Positions 42,250 to 44,685 of a stretch of DNA of 44,685 nt are shown here, in pieces. The stretch is from NCBI GenBank assembly GCA_945928315.1, contig CAMENN010000011.1:1-44685 (forward strand), read 5' to 3'. The DNA is from an uncultured Clostridia bacterium. Its GTDB lineage: Bacteria; Bacillota; Clostridia; Christensenellales; Aristaeellaceae. Position numbers and translations under genes: made by a program. Under the pieces are notes generated by a model. That model was not told the origin of the DNA. It searched no databases and was given only the letters and a program-made list of their open reading frames with translations. The stretch's first letter is position 1, and every line of letters begins with the position of its first letter.

Positions 42250-43629
42250 TCAGGCCGCGCGCCGCAGCGGATTCCACGTCCCGCGGACGTAGCAGATGAG
42301 ATACAGGCCAAAGAGCAGCAGGTTGTGCGCAATCATGCAGCCCCACGCGCTGACCAGCCCCATCCCGAGCAGCCGCGTGCACACGAACGTGCCGACGATG
42401 CGCACCAGCCACATGCCCGCGATGTTGAACAGGAACGGCTCACGCGTGCGCCCGACGCCCTGCATCATGCCCTCCACGATGATGGAGAAGCCGTAGAACG
42501 GCTCGGAGACGGCGACCATCCGCAGCACCGTCGCGCCGAGGGTGACGACGTCCGCGCTGCGGGAGAAGAGGCGCATGAGCGCGGGCGCGAAGGCGAAGAG
42601 CAGTCCGCCGGAGACGATCATCAGCCCGATCTCGATGGGGATGAACATCGCGGCGAGGGACTCCATGCGCTTCTCATCGTGCGCGCCGTAGGCGTTGCCG
42701 GTCAGCGTCGCCGCGGCGGTCTGCATGCCGTAGCCGGGAATGTAGAACGCCGATTCGACCGTGTTGGCGATGGTGTGCGCGGCGGTGGCAACCTCGCCCA
42801 GCGCGTTGATCATCGAGGCGAAAGCGACGTACCCCAGCGACGTGCCGAAGCGCTGGAGCATGTTGGGCACGGCGACGCGCAGGCACGGGCGCAGGATCGC
42901 GCTGTCGGGGCGGATGCGCTCGCCGCGCGGGGAGATGCGCGGGTGCCGCCAGAGCCGCACGGTCATGATGACGCCGCCGACGGTATACGCGATGGCGCTG
43001 GCCACCGCCGCGCCGAGGACGCCCCAGCCCGCGCCGGGGATTGTGACGCGCAGGCCGAGGACCGTCGCCCCGCGCGCGGGGTAGATCAGCAGGAAGTTGA
43101 GCACGACGTTGACAAGATTGACGGTCACGCCGGTCTTCATCGGCGCTCGGGTATCGCCCGCGGCGCGCAGCACCGTGCCGAAGATGATGCTGGCCGCGCG
43201 CGGGAGCATCGGGATATAGAGGATGAAGAAGTACGCGGAGGCGAGCGGCCGGATGGCCGGCTCGACCTGCATGAGCGCGGGGATGACACCGCTCATGGAG
43301 AGCGTGACGGCGGTGAAGAGCGTGCCCATGCACAGCACGGCGAGCACCGCCTGCATCGCGGCACGCCGGGCACGCTGTGCCTCGCCCGCGCCGAGCGCCC
43401 GGGCGATAAACGCGAGAAAGCCGACGCCCAGCGCCGAGAGCGAGCTGTTGACGAGCCAGTTGACGGTGCTCGTCGCGCCGACGGCGGCGGTGGCGCTGGT
43501 GCCCAGCGAGCCGACCATCGCCGTATCGATGTACTGCACGGCGGTCTGCATGAGCTGCTCGAGCATGGTCGGCCACGCCAGCGTCAGGATGACGCCGAGC
43601 ATGGCGGTATCGGGTTTTCTCAGGTGCAT
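42250..43629 (-). CDS. MATE-family efflux transporter (second, DinF/NorM-like)
   Basis: 459 aa, 12 predicted membrane helices. Motifs include LTLAWPTMLEQLMQTAVQYIDT (split over helix 1) and GVGRTREPFLFNIAGMW. It differs clearly from the MATE protein at 39366, so it is not a recent duplicate. The start ATG 43629 has GAGGG at about 8 nt. No clear terminator separates it from the ThrE operon, so read-through is likely. Substrate unknown. Confidence 0.92.
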   Translation of the reverse strand: MHLRKPDTAMLGVILTLAWPTMLEQLMQTAVQYIDTAMVGSLGTSATAAVGATSTVNWLVNSSLSALGVGFLAFIARALGAGEAQRARRAAMQAVLAVLCMGTLFTAVTLSMSGVIPALMQVEPAIRPLASAYFFILYIPMLPRAASIIFGTVLRAAGDTRAPMKTGVTVNLVNVVLNFLLIYPARGATVLGLRVTIPGAGWGVLGAAVASAIAYTVGGVIMTVRLWRHPRISPRGERIRPDSAILRPCLRVAVPNMLQRFGTSLGYVAFASMINALGEVATAAHTIANTVESAFYIPGYGMQTAAATLTGNAYGAHDEKRMESLAAMFIPIEIGLMIVSGGLLFAFAPALMRLFSRSADVVTLGATVLRMVAVSEPFYGFSIIVEGMMQGVGRTREPFLFNIAGMWLVRIVGTFVCTRLLGMGLVSAWGCMIAHNLLLFGLYLICYVRGTWNPLRRAA

Positions 43630-43662
43630 GGCGCGTCCCTCTTCCGTCTGTTGATCGTCCCT

Positions 43663-43691
43663 ATTGTAGCAGAAAACGTCTCCGGCCGCAA
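43663..43691 (-). promoter_or_regulatory. Sigma-A promoter of the second MATE gene
   Basis: Minus strand: TTGCGG (43691-43686), 17-bp spacer, TACAAT (43668-43663). Confidence 0.75.
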
Positions 43692-43711
43692 GCACCGCGC
43701 AAATCTGGGGC

Positions 43712-43741
43712 TTGACAGTGCGCCGCCCTGTGGCATATAAT
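43712..43741 (+). promoter_or_regulatory. Sigma-A promoter of the tRNA-Ser region
   Basis: TTGACA (43712-43717), 18-bp spacer, TATAAT (43736-43741). It lies 29 bp before the first tRNA-like 5' half, but 385 bp before the intact tRNA-Ser. Confidence 0.85.
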
Positions 43742-43769
43742 AAAGAAGTCCCTGCGCGGGACGGTATTT

Positions 43770-43945
43770 GGAGCGGTATCGAAGCGGTCATAACAGGCGC
43801 GAAATCGTGAATCCCTCGCGGAACACGGCTGCGGGAAAACCCTGACGCCGCAAGGCTTTGCGGGCAGCTAAGGCTCGAATTGAATAATCTGTTCTCTCCT
43901 GTTGTTCTCTCCGATTTCCCGGGGAGTGCGGCAGAGGAACTATAC
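43770..43945 (+). repeat. Tandem tRNA-Ser 5'-half cassette, unit 1
   Basis: It starts GGAGCGGTATCGAAGCGG, a tRNA-Ser 5' half, loses part of the anticodon stem (AACAGGCGCGAAATC), and then continues with a non-tRNA sequence of about 140 bp containing CCGCAA-GGCT-TTGCGG. Nearly identical to unit 2 except for the shorter and diverged tRNA part. Not a functional tRNA. Confidence 0.85.
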
Positions 43946-44126
43946 GGAGTGGTATCGAAGCGGTCATAACGGGGCAGACTCGAAATCGTGAATCCCTCGC
44001 GGAACACGGCTGCGGGAAAATCCTGACGCCGCAAGGCTTTGCGGGCAGCAAAGGCTCGAATTGAATAACCTGTTCTCTCCTGTTGTTCTCTCCGATTTCC
44101 CGGGGAGTGCGGCAGAGGATATATAC
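43946..44126 (+). repeat. Tandem tRNA-Ser 5'-half cassette, unit 2
   Basis: Its first 41 bases are identical to the intact tRNA-Ser gene, through CTCGAAATC in the anticodon loop and stem, then switch to GTGAATCCCTCGCGG. The switch point inside the anticodon arm is what a tyrosine-recombinase crossover would leave. The remainder matches unit 1 closely. Confidence 0.88.
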
Positions 44127-44215
44127 GGAGTGGTATCGAAGCGGTCATAACGGGGCAGACTCGAAATCTGTTGGCCCTTCCGGGTCCGTGGGTTCGAATC
44201 CCACCCACTCCGCCA
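44127..44215 (+). tRNA. tRNA-Ser (anticodon CGA)
   Basis: 89 nt, class II. Acceptor GGAGTGG pairs with CCACTCC, anticodon stem GCAGA/TCTGT encloses loop CTCGAAA (anticodon CGA), a long variable arm follows (TGGCCC-TTCC-GGGTCC), then the T-arm GTGGG-TTCGAAT-CCCAC, discriminator G and an encoded CCA. Two truncated copies lie directly upstream, and an integrase gene faces its 3' end. Confidence 0.95.
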
Positions 44216-44221
44216 ACATTC

Positions 44222-44251
44222 GGCCAAGTGACATGTGTTGCTTGGCCTTTT
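44222..44251 (+). terminator. Terminator after tRNA-Ser
   Basis: GGCCAAG (44222-44228) pairs with CTTGGCC (44241-44247), then TTTTCCTTT. Confidence 0.7.
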
Positions 44252-44254
44252 CCT

Positions 44255-44685
44255 TTACGGGCTCGAATCCTCCGGGGATGCGAAGCCCAGTCCGCGCAGC
44301 ATGGCATCCGCCGTGCTGCTTTTGCTTTGCGCATCCAGATGCGCGTAGATGTTTGCCGTCGTGCTGAAATCGCTGTGCCCCAGCCACTCCTGAATCTGCT
44401 TGAGCGGCACGTGGTTCGCCAGCAGGAGACTGGCGCTGCTGTGCCGCAGATCGTGGAAGCGGATGCGGCGCAGACCGTTCCTCTCCAATACCTGTTCAAA
44501 GTGGCTGGACAGGTACTCCGGGCGGATGCGCGCGCCCACCTCATTGATGCAGATGTAGCCCTCGTAGCCGCGGATGTAGGAATCTCCGCACAGCCGCCGG
44601 TTCTCCGCCTGCTCCGCCCTCAGCCGGAGCAGCAGCTCCCGGATGGGCGGCGTCAGCGGCAGCGTGCGCCGGCTGGACTTGGTCT
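44255..44685 (-). CDS. Tyrosine recombinase (Tn916-like integrase), C-terminal part
   Basis: The frame enters from the right edge and stops at TAA 44257-44255, about 142 residues. It begins TKSSRRTLPLTPPIREL, typical of Tn916-family integrases, then shows the catalytic box FHDLRHSSASLLL (H and R), GHSDFSTTANIYAH (H and nucleophilic Y) and a short tail. The first catalytic arginine is outside the window. It faces the 3' end of tRNA-Ser, so the element it belongs to extends to the right. It probably recombines within the anticodon arm of that tRNA. Confidence 0.92.
   Translation of the reverse strand, partial: TKSSRRTLPLTPPIRELLLRLRAEQAENRRLCGDSYIRGYEGYICINEVGARIRPEYLSSHFEQVLERNGLRRIRFHDLRHSSASLLLANHVPLKQIQEWLGHSDFSTTANIYAHLDAQSKSSTADAMLRGLGFASPEDSSP

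Noticed and set aside
44145-44387. Small minus-strand protein reading WVGFEPTDPEGPTD
   Set aside because: This is the antisense of the tRNA-Ser gene, a known kind of false annotation.

Overview
The window looks like a chromosomal segment of a high-GC, Gram-positive anaerobe of the class Clostridia, probably a gut commensal. The evidence is strong AGGAGG-type ribosome binding sites, sigma-A promoters of the TTGACA-N17-TATAAT type, L-serine dehydratase split into two subunits, a TAXI-type TRAP transporter, many sugar-uptake genes and a DUF6106 protein. I cannot name the genus. High GC at third codon positions leaves long antisense frames open throughout; I treated these as shadows.

Both edges carry ends of integrated elements next to tRNA genes. 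On the left is the last part of a probable integrase (1-75) facing the 3' end of a tRNA-Thr (305-380, minus). On the right is the catalytic domain of a Tn916-like tyrosine recombinase (44255 to the edge, minus) facing the 3' end of a tRNA-Ser(CGA) (44127-44215). The tRNA-Ser is preceded by two tandem cassettes of about 180 bp, each starting with a copy of the tRNA 5' half. The backbone lies between the two tRNAs.

From left to right the backbone holds: a small unknown protein; a secreted DUF3048 protein with a long Ser/Gly/Asp repeat tail followed by a secreted CotH-like kinase; an M56/BlaR1-type gene broken by an in-frame TAG; a DEDDh exonuclease; a MarR regulator with a heterodimeric ABC exporter; an antibiotic-resistance-type ABC-F gene behind a leader with a tiny uORF and an intrinsic terminator; an MBL-fold hydrolase; L-serine dehydratase (sdaAB-sdaAA); a beta-galactoside module (DUF6106, AraC regulator, binding protein, two permeases, GH2 beta-galactosidase); a small secreted cystatin-like protein; and a peptidase E-like protein. 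Next comes an acid-sugar module of about 12 kb: a divergent PrpR-like regulator with a degenerate AAA+ domain, a DUF1537 kinase, a sialidase-fold protein, an iron ADH, a DapA-family lyase, a PdxA2-like dehydrogenase and a TAXI-TRAP transporter. A MATE pump, a two-gene ThrE-type exporter and a second MATE pump complete the backbone.

The most unusual signal is a family of modular, nested-hairpin intergenic repeats. There are eight places, with large copies near 7226-7440, 25615-25895, 27172-27645, 33536-33795 and 39060-39336. Within them, stem sequences differ between copies but stay paired, while the internal-loop sequences (AGGA and GACTA) stay constant. This covariation indicates selection on a structured RNA or on a DNA hairpin.
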